The notes beneath the pieces are model-generated. The model was given only the letters and a program-made list of their open reading frames with translations, made no database searches and was not told the DNA's origin. From NCBI GenBank assembly GCA_035297145.1, contig DATGZN010000105.1, positions 1 through 64,000 on the forward strand: DNA of 64,000 nucleotides, written 5' to 3'. Within the stretch, counting starts at the first letter, position 1. Each line of letters starts with the position of its first letter. The position numbers were made by a program, and so were the translations under genes. Of this stretch, positions 52,827 through 62,028 are shown piece after piece. The stretch comes from QHXW01 sp035297145 (GTDB taxonomy: Bacteria; Acidobacteriota; Terriglobia; Bryobacterales; Bryobacteraceae).

Positions 52827-53879
52827 TCACCTGTCGGCGATCGAGACCTTATGCTTCCTCGATAGCTTCCGCTGGAAATCAGGCCAAAACTCCTTGACGA
52901 TGTTCGCGGCCATATCAACAGCAATTTGGGTCTCTAGCTTCGATATCGCATTCCCCGCTGTTCGATTGTCTGGATAGTAAGCCTCAGAAATCGCGACAGC
53001 GGTAGAATTGCCCACCCACTCCGAAAAGTTAAACTGCATTCCGCCCGAATCCTTGTGAGTCCAGAAAATCTGGCCGACAGCATATGCCAGCCTTGACCAT
53101 CCGCTGCCGGATAACTTGGGGAAATATCGCGGGTCCTGATGGAGGATGGTTGGGAAGATACCTTCCGTCATATAATTACCGATCACAAAGTCGGCGTAGG
53201 CCGTCCCAAAGTACCGTGAATAGCCCGCGACCCCCTGCCCAAACGATTTCGTCGCGTTGGTCATTTGTGCCTCGCCCGCAAAGGCGGCTGCCAGGGCGAC
53301 GGTACCGCGATCAAAGGAATCCTCCGCGGCCAGCTTGAACTTCTCTTCGGGGTTAATAGGCGAATATTCCTCCAGGGGCGGCGATGTCCGAAAGTTCGGA
53401 ATAACCCACAGAACATGCTTAGAAGGCTGTTGCACCACGTCGGCAGAAGGTGATGTTTCGGCGCTTTTGGCAGACTCCGACGGTGCCGTGAGATTCGAGT
53501 CCACGTTCTGGGATACGGCTAGTGCCGGCCAAAACAGGATTGCTAGGAGCGTTGCGCTGAGCCAGTGAGAGATCGAGCTTCGAAGTATGTTCGTCCGTGA
53601 TGAAGCAGCAGGAATCAGATCTGGTCCTGCGCCAATTAGATCTGGCTGATGCTGCCACTCTGGGCGAATGCCGTTCCGGCACCAAAGCTTTGGGACAAAA
53701 TGAGAGATTATGAACCCGTACTTGACTTCATTGTTGGCATGCTGTGCAATCTCCGCCGGGAGATACGCTACTCGTTCACTGCTTCTTAGCGCTATCACAA
53801 ATACCTCTTTCAGTTCCTTGCGTTCGTTCGGGAAACTTATAAGCACGGAGTCTGCCATAAAGGAGTAGTAGTCGGGCAT
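52827..53879 (-). CDS. Outer-membrane-associated protein with LHQDPRYF motif
   Basis: The frame allows 350 residues, but the first 100 look poorly conserved and precede a signal-like SISHWLSATLLAILFWPALAVSQ, so the true start is probably internal or the N terminus was added by mutation. The mature part (FKLAAEDSFDRGTVALAAAFAGEAQ, SFGQGVAGYSRYFG, MTEGIFPTILHQDPRYF) shares its plan with the C-terminal domain of the protein at 40254-41315. No known catalytic motif. Confidence 0.68.
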   Translation of the reverse strand: MPDYYSFMADSVLISFPNERKELKEVFVIALRSSERVAYLPAEIAQHANNEVKYGFIISHFVPKLWCRNGIRPEWQHQPDLIGAGPDLIPAASSRTNILRSSISHWLSATLLAILFWPALAVSQNVDSNLTAPSESAKSAETSPSADVVQQPSKHVLWVIPNFRTSPPLEEYSPINPEEKFKLAAEDSFDRGTVALAAAFAGEAQMTNATKSFGQGVAGYSRYFGTAYADFVIGNYMTEGIFPTILHQDPRYFPKLSGSGWSRLAYAVGQIFWTHKDSGGMQFNFSEWVGNSTAVAISEAYYPDNRTAGNAISKLETQIAVDMAANIVKEFWPDFQRKLSRKHKVSIADR

Positions 53880-54541
53880 CAGTTATTCCACGTTCCGCAA
53901 TTCAGCAGGATCCGCGCCATAAGGTGGTTGTTGCAGAGACTTTACTTAAGGACGCAGAGCCCCTCCGGACTAGCACAAACAAGTCGGCGATAGTTCGAGA
54001 AGATGTCACACTTATGGCAGTTGCCGAGGCAGATGCCGAGAGGTCCGCATTGGAGGACACGATCTGCCCTGTTTTGTGGGATGCCCAGGGCCAGTCGTTC
54101 GCGCCTGTGGCCGTAAAGACCGAGTGAAAACAGCTATACCGCCGCGAAGCAATATCCATGGGATTCTAGTACTGAACGCCAACGGCCGTGGAGGAGACTC
54201 TGGACCCCGCCGAATCATCCACCGAGTATCCGCATTTCCGTCGGAGTTTTACGGCCCGGTCGCACTGCGTTTCGACCCCCGCTCGCCCTTGATCCAGCGA
54301 GCAAACCGCCACTAGCGGCCAATTCGGTTATTAAGTTCGGAGTCCGATGTCGTGCGCGATGGGCTTGCCCTTTTTAAGCCCATCGCAGCTCATGCGTGGC
54401 CTGGCCCCAGGAATGCCTGCAGGCAATTGCCGAGTGATTCGAAAATTCCCGTGATCGCCGCAGGTGCAAGAACGTGTGATACGAGAACGGATAAGTTGGC
54501 CCAGGAGCGAGTCACTATGCGAGGCACATCGGCGCCTGACC
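53880..54541. other. Intergenic, no gene recognised
   Basis: The stretch of 660 bases contains several short frames but no domain. Probably degraded or control sequence. Confidence 0.4.
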
Positions 54542-55282
54542 TCAGTAGAGACGGACCGCGTTCTCAAGCAGGAATGTCAGCCGCGTCTCCGAAGGAATCC
54601 GGACGCGCTGGCCCTTGGTAACAATTTCCGCGCCAGTGCCAGCGGCGGCACCAGCGCCCAACCCGATCGCGGCACCCCGCCCACCGCCCGCGGCTGCGCC
54701 AATAATTGTTCCCAACAGCGCTGTACCTCCGACGACTTTACCGGTGCGGGCACCCCGCGAGGAACTTTGCTCCGTAACGGTCTCCGTGTTGACGTCCACC
54801 ATCCGCCCATTTACCTTCACACTCACCAGATCGAGCGTGAGTGTGGTTCGCCCGGTGAGCTTTCCCGATTGCTGATCATCCACGAGTTTCACCATCGCGT
54901 CGGCGCCGCGCGGAATCGCAGTTTGTCCATCGATCATCACCGGCTGGTCCAAGCTGGCCGCAAAGGTCTGGCCGATGGAGTTGTGTTCCGAATCTACGGC
55001 ATCGATCATCCGGATAGCCAGCTTGGTTCCAGCAGGAAGTGTGAGGGCGTCCACCGATGCTGCCGGGCGTTCTTCCTTTGTCCCGGCTGCGCCGAATTGA
55101 ATGCCGGCGATGTCGGCGATCTCCAGGCTGCGGATTTGATCGCCAACGTCGACTCTCACCTCTCGTGCCGAACCTCCCAAATAAGTGCCGGTGATGACCC
55201 GACCATCACGAAGTGTCACCGTATCTGCTGCCAGAGCAGCTATTGCGAGCGTCAAAAACAATCCGATTTGTAGCAAGCGCAT
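54542..55282 (-). CDS. Exported glycine-zipper protein
   Basis: 246 residues with signal peptide MRLLQIGLFLTLAIAALAAD and ribosome site AGGAGGACAAA. The first part (TVTLRDGRVITGTYLGGSAREVRV) is a short strand-rich domain; a central region PAGTKLAIRMIDAVDSEHNSIGQTFAASLDQPV is seen in many acidobacterial proteins. A Gly/Ala-rich zipper (GTALLGTIIGAAAGGGRGAAIGLGAGAAAG) near the C terminus may insert in or assemble at a membrane. Function unknown. Confidence 0.78.
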   Translation of the reverse strand: MRLLQIGLFLTLAIAALAADTVTLRDGRVITGTYLGGSAREVRVDVGDQIRSLEIADIAGIQFGAAGTKEERPAASVDALTLPAGTKLAIRMIDAVDSEHNSIGQTFAASLDQPVMIDGQTAIPRGADAMVKLVDDQQSGKLTGRTTLTLDLVSVKVNGRMVDVNTETVTEQSSSRGARTGKVVGGTALLGTIIGAAAGGGRGAAIGLGAGAAAGTGAEIVTKGQRVRIPSETRLTFLLENAVRLY

Positions 55283-55626
55283 TTTGTCCTCCTTACCTCC
55301 CGCTTAACATTCGATTCCCGCAGCGAGGCCCCCGCGAGTACAGATCGCTTCCACAGCGCTGAACCGCGGATGTCTGCCGAAAGTTCATACAGTATTCCAG
55401 CCTTACAAGTACACGGCGCTTGCCACGGCAAGTCTTTTGATTTCAATATGGCCGTTCAGCGCTTCGGCACCCGACACCGGCAGATGCCGAACCCAGTGAC
55501 CAATGCCACGTGCGCCGGTGGGAAACCGTTGATTTGTAAGACAAAGATATGGGCAGGCCGATTGCACGACCCGCGATAGAAAGTGAAATGGCCTTTGGGC
55601 TGGAGGTGAAATGAATAGGAGAACCT
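55283..55626. other. Divergent intergenic region
   Basis: Holds the promoters of the divergent glycine-zipper and AI-2E genes, which I cannot pinpoint. A short stem CTTGC-CACG-GCAAG at 55419-55432 followed by TCTTTTG could be a weak terminator or chance. Confidence 0.35.
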
Positions 55627-56862
55627 ATGCATTCGAGGCTGCCGTCTGAAATGTGGGAATCGGAGGCAGGGCCACACGTTCATTCGAGACAAAGGCTGGC
55701 CGCTCGCGGCGTCGACTCCACTCCGCGCCTCCCGATGAATGGTCTGTTCCGGGCGTTGCAACCACGCGGCCTGAGTGGCGGTTTGATCTCGCTCGCGGCC
55801 GCGATTGCGCTGCTGTATTACGGACGGCTTTTTCTGGTGATTTTGTGCACCGCCGTCATCATCAATTTCATTCTGGAACCGTTCGTGGGTTTGCTGATCC
55901 GGGTGCGCGTGCCCCGCGCGCTGGCCAGTTTCATCGTATGCTCCTTTGCCGTCTGTGCGCTGTACTTCGCCGGACTGGGCGCGTACAGGCAGAGGACCAC
56001 GCTTTTGGAGAACGTGCCTAAGTACGCGGAGCGTATCTCCGACCTCTCGGACGGGGTCATGACGAAGCTTGAGAGCACGGAGCAGGCGGCCTACGCCTTG
56101 GTGGCGCCGAAACGCCGGAGCCAGACCGCACAGAACGCACCAGCCAGGAGACGGAGAACGCCCGAGCCGCTCGTGCCGGCGACGCCAAGTATCCAGGAGG
56201 TGCGCATCCGGCCTGAGCGTCCGCCAATCGCTGATTTCGTCCATTCGCATCTTGGCTCGCTCTACAATACGCTGCTGCTCGCATCGTTCGTGCCGTTCCT
56301 CGTGTATTTCATGTTGAGCTGGCGCGACCACATCCAACCCGCCTTCCTTCAAGTGTTCGAAGGCCCCGACCGGGTTGTCGCCGCCACGAGCCTGGACGGC
56401 ATCGCCTCGATGGTGCGGGCGTTCGTGGTTGGCAATTTCCTGTTGGGCCTGCTGCTGGCCGTCGCCAGCACGGCTTTTTTCTGGGCGTTTTCGCTGCCGT
56501 ATCCGATTCTGATCGGGCCTTTGAGCGGCTTCCTGAGCCTCGTGCCTTTCGTCGGAGTGCCGCTGGCGCTTGCCCCGCCGCTCCTGGCGGCACTGGCCGT
56601 CTACAGCACTCCGGCGCCGTACCTGATCATCGTGGGCGTAGTGGCGCTGTTTCATCTTCTAGCGATGAACCTGCTCTACCCGAAGATCGTGGGTCCGCGC
56701 GTGCACTTGAACCCGCTGGTGGTTAGCCTGGCGCTGATGTTCTGGAGCGTGCTATGGGGTGCCGCCGGGCTGATCCTGGCAATTCCGCTGACCGCCGGCA
56801 TCAAAGCGGTCTGCGACCACGTGAAGACTTTGGAACGCTACGGGCGACTGCTGGGAGATTGA
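55627..56862 (+). CDS. AI-2E family transporter (second copy)
   Basis: 411 residues; AATAGGAGAACCT precedes ATG 55627. Membrane helices SLAAAIALLYYGRLFLVILCTAVIINFIL and the C-terminal GPLSGFLSLVPFVGVPLALAPPLLAALA and NLLYPKIVGPRVHLNPLVVSLALMFW are AI-2E permease hallmarks. The central loop carries a basic Arg-rich insert (RRSQTAQNAPARRRRTPEPL). Distant from the copy at 31373; substrate unknown. Confidence 0.88.
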   Translation: MHSRLPSEMWESEAGPHVHSRQRLAARGVDSTPRLPMNGLFRALQPRGLSGGLISLAAAIALLYYGRLFLVILCTAVIINFILEPFVGLLIRVRVPRALASFIVCSFAVCALYFAGLGAYRQRTTLLENVPKYAERISDLSDGVMTKLESTEQAAYALVAPKRRSQTAQNAPARRRRTPEPLVPATPSIQEVRIRPERPPIADFVHSHLGSLYNTLLLASFVPFLVYFMLSWRDHIQPAFLQVFEGPDRVVAATSLDGIASMVRAFVVGNFLLGLLLAVASTAFFWAFSLPYPILIGPLSGFLSLVPFVGVPLALAPPLLAALAVYSTPAPYLIIVGVVALFHLLAMNLLYPKIVGPRVHLNPLVVSLALMFWSVLWGAAGLILAIPLTAGIKAVCDHVKTLERYGRLLGD

Positions 56863-56893
56863 TTTCATTCAATGCGAACAGCGGTAGACAGAT

Positions 56894-57184
56894 TCACTTG
56901 TCTGCTTTGCGTCCCGCGCCCTCTCGTACAGCGTCTGCGGCACGTTGCTGTGCACCCTGCACGCTTTCGTCACCACCAGGTATGGCAATCCATTTAGGAT
57001 CCGATAGCCGCTTCGCGTAGCCAGAGTTTGGATCTAACAGTAGTTCCTTCGCTTTCCTGCCTTCCCACTCTCCGTGATCCAACTCGCGTAATCGCGGTGT
57101 ATTGCGGATAAGCAATCCCAGTGCGGCTCCATACAACTCCGCCGTTTGGTAAGCCCGACGAGCAGTGCTACAGGCGATGCGCTG
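56894..57184 (-). pseudogene. Histidine phosphatase family fragment
   Basis: RIACSTARRAYQTAELYGAALGL, RNTPRLRELDHGEWEGRK and SDPKWIAIPGGDESVQGAQQRA are the middle of a phosphoglycerate-mutase-like phosphatase. The N-terminal RHG motif is missing and the C terminus is cut. It is joined in the same DNA to a larA-like fragment. Confidence 0.68.
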
Positions 57185-57510
57185 CACGCCAAGAGGGTCT
57201 GATTGCCCGCGACCATGATGATTACGCCGCCGTCTTTGTTCGTGGCCTCGGCCGAGTTGAGACGCTTCACTGCCTGATGGATGTTCTGATGCTGTGGACA
57301 TCCGCCATTCGCGACCACCGTGATGTCCACAGGCTAGTGAAGCAAGAAATTCGCACCCCTTCGCATGAGCCAGGATGGTCTTGTAGGACGAAACTCCGGG
57401 GAGCACGGATTTCCGGCCACCGGAAAACCGGCGAACAAATGGAGCTCAATGAAGCGCCAGCAGCAGGTCCGCTTCGGCGGCGACCCTGTTGACGATGCAC
57501 TCATCTCTGG
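57185..57510 (-). pseudogene. larA-like (lactate racemase / DUF2088) fragment
   Basis: In successive minus-strand frames one reads a CIVNRVAAEADLLLA-like start, then LPGVSSYKTILAHAKGCEFLAS, then VDITVVANGGCPQHQNIHQAVKRLNSAEATNKDGGVIIMVAG. The last matches the C-terminal part of LarA (NGGYPLDQN-YQAVKG--AAEAT--GG-II). Frame changes near 57440 and 57325 and loss of both ends make it a remnant. Confidence 0.58.
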
Positions 57511-57710
57511 AAGTTTTCGCGGCCTCAGCGAACCCCTTAGATCTCAACGCGGTCGGTGTCAGTAGCACAGGAACGGATGGCATTTGCCCCGTCGCCAGCC
57601 GAATCTCGGCAGTGGCCGTCTAGCGGCCCGGGGGCGAGCTAAGCGCAGGGATGCCGACTGCCTTCGGAGGAATTGTCGAGTATTCTAAGCGGGATAATAT
57701 TAAGTCATAC

Positions 57711-60700
57711 ATGGACAGCGCGAGAAAAAGACACGCCGCCAGTGTATTGTGCTTGCTCGCGGCCATGTGCCCTTACGCTTCCGCGTTGAATCCCGACCTC
57801 GACATCAGCCAGTACGCCCATGCCGCGTGGACCGTCCGGGAAGGGTTCTTTAAGGGGGCCATTTACACGATTGCCCAAACGCCCGATGGGTATCTCTGGC
57901 TCGGCACGGAATTCGGCTTGTTTCGCTTCGACGGAGTTCGTAGTGTCCCCTGGGAGCCACCTGCGGGTCAGCATCTCCCTGGCACCGACATGTACGCGCT
58001 ACTCGCCGCGCGCGACGGCGCGCTTTGGATTGGAACGTTTGCTGGCCTTGTAACCTGGAGTGGCGCCAGGCTGACCCCCCGCCGGGATTTTGATGGACAG
58101 TTTGTCACGTCGCTGCTCCAGGATAATGAGGGAACGGTGTGGGCCGGCATACTGGCAAGTCCCGCCGGGCGGCTCTGTGCCATGCGAAGCGGCATCGCCC
58201 AGTGCTACGGGGAGGATGGCATATTCGGCAGAGGCGTTTTCTCCCTGTATGAGGACAACTCAGGCACTCTCTGGGTCGGCGCCCAGTCCGGGCTTTGGCG
58301 ATGGAAACCCGGCCCTCCAAAGCGATATGTGACGCCGCCAACGGAGATCAATGATTTAAAAACAGCCGATGACGGACGGCTGCTGATCTCCATGCACGAA
58401 GTAGGACTCAGACAGCTCGCTGGCGAGAATCTCAAGGAGTATCCGATACCCGGCGCAGTCCACCCCAATAAACTGCTCCGGGACCGCGATGGAGCCCTCT
58501 GGATCGGAACAGTGGATCGCGGCATCATCCATGTACATCACGGCCGGACAGATACTTTCTCGCGATCGGATGGCCTCTCAGGTGATGTCATCTTCAGGCT
58601 TTTCGAGGATCGTGAGGGCAACGTCTGGGCTGCCACCAGTGGAGGACTCGACAGGTTTCGAGAACTCCCCTTCACGACTATTTCCGAGAAAGAGGGCTTG
58701 TCCAGCAATGCTACTCAGTCCGTGGTCGCAGCCACGGATGGGAGCGTTTGGATTGGTGCTCAACGTGGTCTGACCAGGTGGAAGAATGGACAGACTACAG
58801 TCTTCCGTAAGGCAACTGGACTTCCCGATGACATGCTGCAGTCTCTATATCAGGATGATGGTGGGCGAATTTGGGCGTCCACGCCTCACGGACTTGCTTA
58901 TTTCCAGAACGGCAGGTTTGTTCCCGTAACCGGCGTAGGTAGCGGAGAAGTTCATTTCATGGCTGGGGACAAGGCGGGTAACCTTTGGCTTTCAGAGGAT
59001 CACAGTCTCTGGCACTTGCGGGAGGGACGTTTGGTCGAACAGATCCCTTGGTCGGAGTTGGGACACCACGGAAATGCTTCCGTCATCGCCGCTGATCGTG
59101 AGCAAGTCGGGCTCTGGCTTGGATTCTGGGGCGGCGGCGTGTCGTATTTCAAGGATCGCCAACTGCGAGCGTCGTACACAGCCAGTAATGGGCTGGCCGA
59201 GGGCAATGTGGCCGGTCTTCAACTCGATGGGGAAGGGGCGCTGTGGGCTGCAACCGAGGGGGGCGGTGTCAGCCGGCTCAAAGACGGCCACATCGCTACG
59301 CTCACTAGCAGGAATGGACTGCCTTGCGACAAGATTCACTGGACGATAGAGGACGACGATAGTTCGTTCTGGTTGTACACAGCCTGCGGCTTGGTGCGCA
59401 TTATGCGAACCGAACTGGACGCGTGGATCGCCGACCCGAAGCATAGGGTTGAAGTGACGGTTTGGGATGCGTCGGACGGCGTCAGGCTCCGCTCTGGCGC
59501 CGCGACCGGCCACGGTCCTCGCGTCGTGAAGTCCACCGGCGGCAAGCTGTGGTACGTGACCGGAGACGGCGTCCAAGTCGTCGATCCCCGTCATCTTGTT
59601 TTGAATAAACTCCCGCCGCCGGTGCACATCGAGCGGATCGCCGCTGACGACAGACCATACGACCTCAGGCCCGGGATGCGCCTGCCCGCCAACGTCCGCA
59701 ACCTCCGAATCGATTACACCGCCCTATGCCTGGTTGCGCCGGAAAAAATCCATTTCAAGTACAAGCTTGAGGGACAGAACCGGAACTGGCACGAAGTCAT
59801 CAACGAGCGCCAGGTGTCCTATACGAATCTTCCGCCTCGCAATTACCGCTTCCGCGTTATCGCCTCCAACAATAACGGGGTGTGGAACGAGACCGGCGAT
59901 ACGCTGGAGTTCTCCATAGCTCCGGCGTACTATCAGACCACGTGGTTCGGCGCGCTCTGCGTGGCGGCCTTTCTGGCTGGCATCTGGGGATTGTACCGGC
60001 TTCGCCTATACCAGATCGCGCGGGAGTTCGCGGCGCAAACGGAGGAGCGGACGCGCATCGCCCGCGAGTTGCATGACACGCTTTTGCAGGGTTTTCAGGC
60101 TTCGCTGATTCAGATGCAGGCCGCACGGAATATGTTTGACCGGCGCCCGGAAAAGGCCGTGCAAAGCCTCGACGACGCCATTACCATGGCCGCCGGGTCC
60201 GTCGCCGAGGGGCGCAGCGCGATCCAGGACTTGCGCGCCCAGCCGGCCGGCGGGGCCGATCTCGTGCAACTGCTCACCGCGGCCGGTCAGGAGCTGGCAC
60301 ACTCCGATGAAGCGCCGGAGAATCCACCGGCCTTCCGCCTTACGGTGGAAGGGGAGCGGCGGGATCTGGAGCCGCTGCTCCAGGACGAGGTCTATCGGAT
60401 CGCACGGGAATTGCTGCGAAACTCGTTCCGGCACGCCCAGGCCAGCCGGATCGAGGCGGAGATCCGCTACGAGAGCCGCCAGCTTCGCGTGCACATCCGC
60501 GACGACGGAAAAGGCATCGATCCCGAGATTCTCAAGGCGGGCGGCCGCGCAGGACACTGGGGAATGTCGGGGATGCGGGAACGGGCGGATCGATTCGGCG
60601 GCAAATTGGAGTTCTGGAGCGAAGCGGGAGCCGGCACCGAAGCGGTGTTGACCTTGCCGGCCGCGGCTGCGTACGGTGCATCTAATGGTGGCTCTTTTTC

Positions 60701-60731
60701 GTTCCTCCGGAGAAAGAATACGGATTCATGA
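57711..60731 (+). CDS. Two-component-regulator-propeller histidine kinase
   Basis: 1006 residues from ATG 57711 (MDSARKRHAASVLCLLAAMCPYASAL, a signal peptide); an upstream start at 57651 is also open. Residues about 30-680 are beta-propeller repeats (DGYLWLGTEFGLFRFDG, DGALWIGTFAGL, EGNVWAATSGGLDRF). A Y_Y_Y domain (FKYKLEGQNRNWHEV, YTNLPPRNYRFRVIA), one membrane helix (WFGALCVAAFLAGIWGLYRL), a HisKA_3 dimerisation helix with phospho-His in RIARELHDTLLQGF and an HATPase with NSFRHAQAS, IRDDGKGID and GMSGMRERA follow. Periplasmic sensor, probably of glycans as in hybrid sensors of Bacteroidota. ATGA overlap with the response regulator gene. Confidence 0.92.
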   Translation: MDSARKRHAASVLCLLAAMCPYASALNPDLDISQYAHAAWTVREGFFKGAIYTIAQTPDGYLWLGTEFGLFRFDGVRSVPWEPPAGQHLPGTDMYALLAARDGALWIGTFAGLVTWSGARLTPRRDFDGQFVTSLLQDNEGTVWAGILASPAGRLCAMRSGIAQCYGEDGIFGRGVFSLYEDNSGTLWVGAQSGLWRWKPGPPKRYVTPPTEINDLKTADDGRLLISMHEVGLRQLAGENLKEYPIPGAVHPNKLLRDRDGALWIGTVDRGIIHVHHGRTDTFSRSDGLSGDVIFRLFEDREGNVWAATSGGLDRFRELPFTTISEKEGLSSNATQSVVAATDGSVWIGAQRGLTRWKNGQTTVFRKATGLPDDMLQSLYQDDGGRIWASTPHGLAYFQNGRFVPVTGVGSGEVHFMAGDKAGNLWLSEDHSLWHLREGRLVEQIPWSELGHHGNASVIAADREQVGLWLGFWGGGVSYFKDRQLRASYTASNGLAEGNVAGLQLDGEGALWAATEGGGVSRLKDGHIATLTSRNGLPCDKIHWTIEDDDSSFWLYTACGLVRIMRTELDAWIADPKHRVEVTVWDASDGVRLRSGAATGHGPRVVKSTGGKLWYVTGDGVQVVDPRHLVLNKLPPPVHIERIAADDRPYDLRPGMRLPANVRNLRIDYTALCLVAPEKIHFKYKLEGQNRNWHEVINERQVSYTNLPPRNYRFRVIASNNNGVWNETGDTLEFSIAPAYYQTTWFGALCVAAFLAGIWGLYRLRLYQIAREFAAQTEERTRIARELHDTLLQGFQASLIQMQAARNMFDRRPEKAVQSLDDAITMAAGSVAEGRSAIQDLRAQPAGGADLVQLLTAAGQELAHSDEAPENPPAFRLTVEGERRDLEPLLQDEVYRIARELLRNSFRHAQASRIEAEIRYESRQLRVHIRDDGKGIDPEILKAGGRAGHWGMSGMRERADRFGGKLEFWSEAGAGTEAVLTLPAAAAYGASNGGSFSFLRRKNTDS

Positions 60732-61360
60732 ACACCGAAACCAAGACAATCCGAATCCTCACCGCCGATGACCATGCGCTTCTGCGCAATGGCATCGCCG
60801 CGCTGGTCGACCTCGAGCCGGACATGGAGCTGGTGGCGCAGGCCTCGACGGGACGCGAGGCCATCGAGCAGTTCCGCCACCACAGACCGGACATCACCCT
60901 CATGGATCTGCAGATGCCCGATGTCAGCGGCATCGAGGCGATCATCGCCATTCGCAGCGAATTCCCAGATGCCCGGATTATCGTTCTGACGACTTACTCT
61001 GGCGACGTACAGGTGGTGCGCGCTTTGAGCGCTGGCGCGCGCGGTTACCTGCTGAAGGGAAATGTGCATAAGGATCTGCTGGCGACCATCCGCACGGTGC
61101 ACTCGGGACAAAAACGAGTTCCGTCGGAGGTCGCGGTCGAGCTGGCCGGGCACACCGGCGAGGACCAGTTGTCGGCGCGCGAACTGGAGGTTCTAAAGCT
61201 GATCGCCAAGGGAAACGCGAACAAGGAGATCGCGGCGCAGCTTGCGGTTGCAGAGGATACGGTGAAGAAACATGTCACCAGCATCCTCGAGAAGCTGGGA
61301 GCGAACGACCGCACGCACGCCGTCACCATCGGGCTCAAGCGCGGCATCATCGAGCTGTAA
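60728..61360 (+). CDS. NarL/FixJ-type response regulator
   Basis: 210 residues. Receiver domain with ILTADDHALLRNGIAALV and the phospho-acceptor Asp in HRPDITLMDLQMPD, then a LuxR-type helix-turn-helix (LSARELEVLKLIAKGNANKEIAAQLAVAEDTVKKHVTSIL). The start overlaps the kinase stop, so it is the cognate partner of the propeller kinase. Confidence 0.93.
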   Translation: MNTETKTIRILTADDHALLRNGIAALVDLEPDMELVAQASTGREAIEQFRHHRPDITLMDLQMPDVSGIEAIIAIRSEFPDARIIVLTTYSGDVQVVRALSAGARGYLLKGNVHKDLLATIRTVHSGQKRVPSEVAVELAGHTGEDQLSARELEVLKLIAKGNANKEIAAQLAVAEDTVKKHVTSILEKLGANDRTHAVTIGLKRGIIEL

Positions 61361-61445
61361 ATCCCCCAAAAGTGGAGTTGGGCGTTTACTCTTTGTAATC
61401 TTTTCAAAACCGTTGCGATTTCCGTAAGCTGAAAACGGGATAGAT

Positions 61446-61808
61446 GTGCAACGGCTTTTCTCCCACTTCGCGGACGGCTGGCCTGGTGCCGGGCTTTTGA
61501 TGCAGCGGTTGCTGGTCGGCGCGGCTCTGCTGTACCGCGTGGCCGCGACACCCAGTGGCACGGTTGCGGCGCCGCAAGTGATCGGAGCGCTGTCCGGGCT
61601 CCTGCTCATTGCCGGCTTGTGGACGCCCGTCGGCGGAGTTGTGACGGCGTGCGCCGAGGCGTGGGTTGCGTTCTCCTCGCCGGGCCATGCGGGCATTCCC
61701 GTCGCATTGGCGGTGCTTGGCGTGACGTTGGCGCTGATCGGGCCCGGCGAGTGGTCCGTCGATGCCCGGCTTTACGGCCGGAAGCATTTCGTCCCTCCCC
61801 CGCGGTAG
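61446..61808 (+). CDS. DoxX-like membrane protein
   Basis: 120 residues from GTG 61446, with four membrane helices (LLMQRLLVGAALLYRVA, VIGALSGLLLIAGLWTPVGGVVTACAEAW, PVALAVLGVTLALIGPG) and the ending GPGEWSVDARLYGRK typical of DoxX proteins. The start lacks a clear ribosome site. Lies 85 bases after the response regulator. Confidence 0.72.
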   Translation: MQRLFSHFADGWPGAGLLMQRLLVGAALLYRVAATPSGTVAAPQVIGALSGLLLIAGLWTPVGGVVTACAEAWVAFSSPGHAGIPVALAVLGVTLALIGPGEWSVDARLYGRKHFVPPPR

Positions 61809-61984
61809 CACCGCTGGGCTGCCCGCCGGTCCCCGCCATGAGGTTTTTCCCAGACGTTCTTATGACGCATGTGCGAGCCGGGTCTAGGCGGACGCGCGTA
61901 TGAGAGGTAGGCGTTTCCCCTGAAAGTGGTACTGCCAGCTTGAACCATCCGACCACTTCCACCCCCAACTAAATAAGGTTTTCG

Positions 61985-62004
61985 GTGAGCAGTAAAAAGC
62001 TCAC
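61985..62004. promoter_or_regulatory. Inverted repeat GTGAGC-N8-GCTCAC
   Basis: A perfect 6-bp inverted repeat with an A-rich centre lies 24 bases upstream of the EBP start. It could be an operator or an mRNA hairpin near the ribosome site. Confidence 0.35.
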
Positions 62005-62028
62005 AATCAGTCGTCAAGGAAGGACAAT

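Noticed and set aside
55456..56655. 399-codon minus-strand frame opposite the AI-2E gene
   Set aside because: Very rich in Arg, Gln and His with no hydrophobic core; it is the antisense shadow of a membrane protein gene.
40055..57612. Shared GCCGAATCTCGGC near 40060 and 57600 as an intergenic repeat family
   Set aside because: Only two short copies with no shared flanks; too short to separate from chance.
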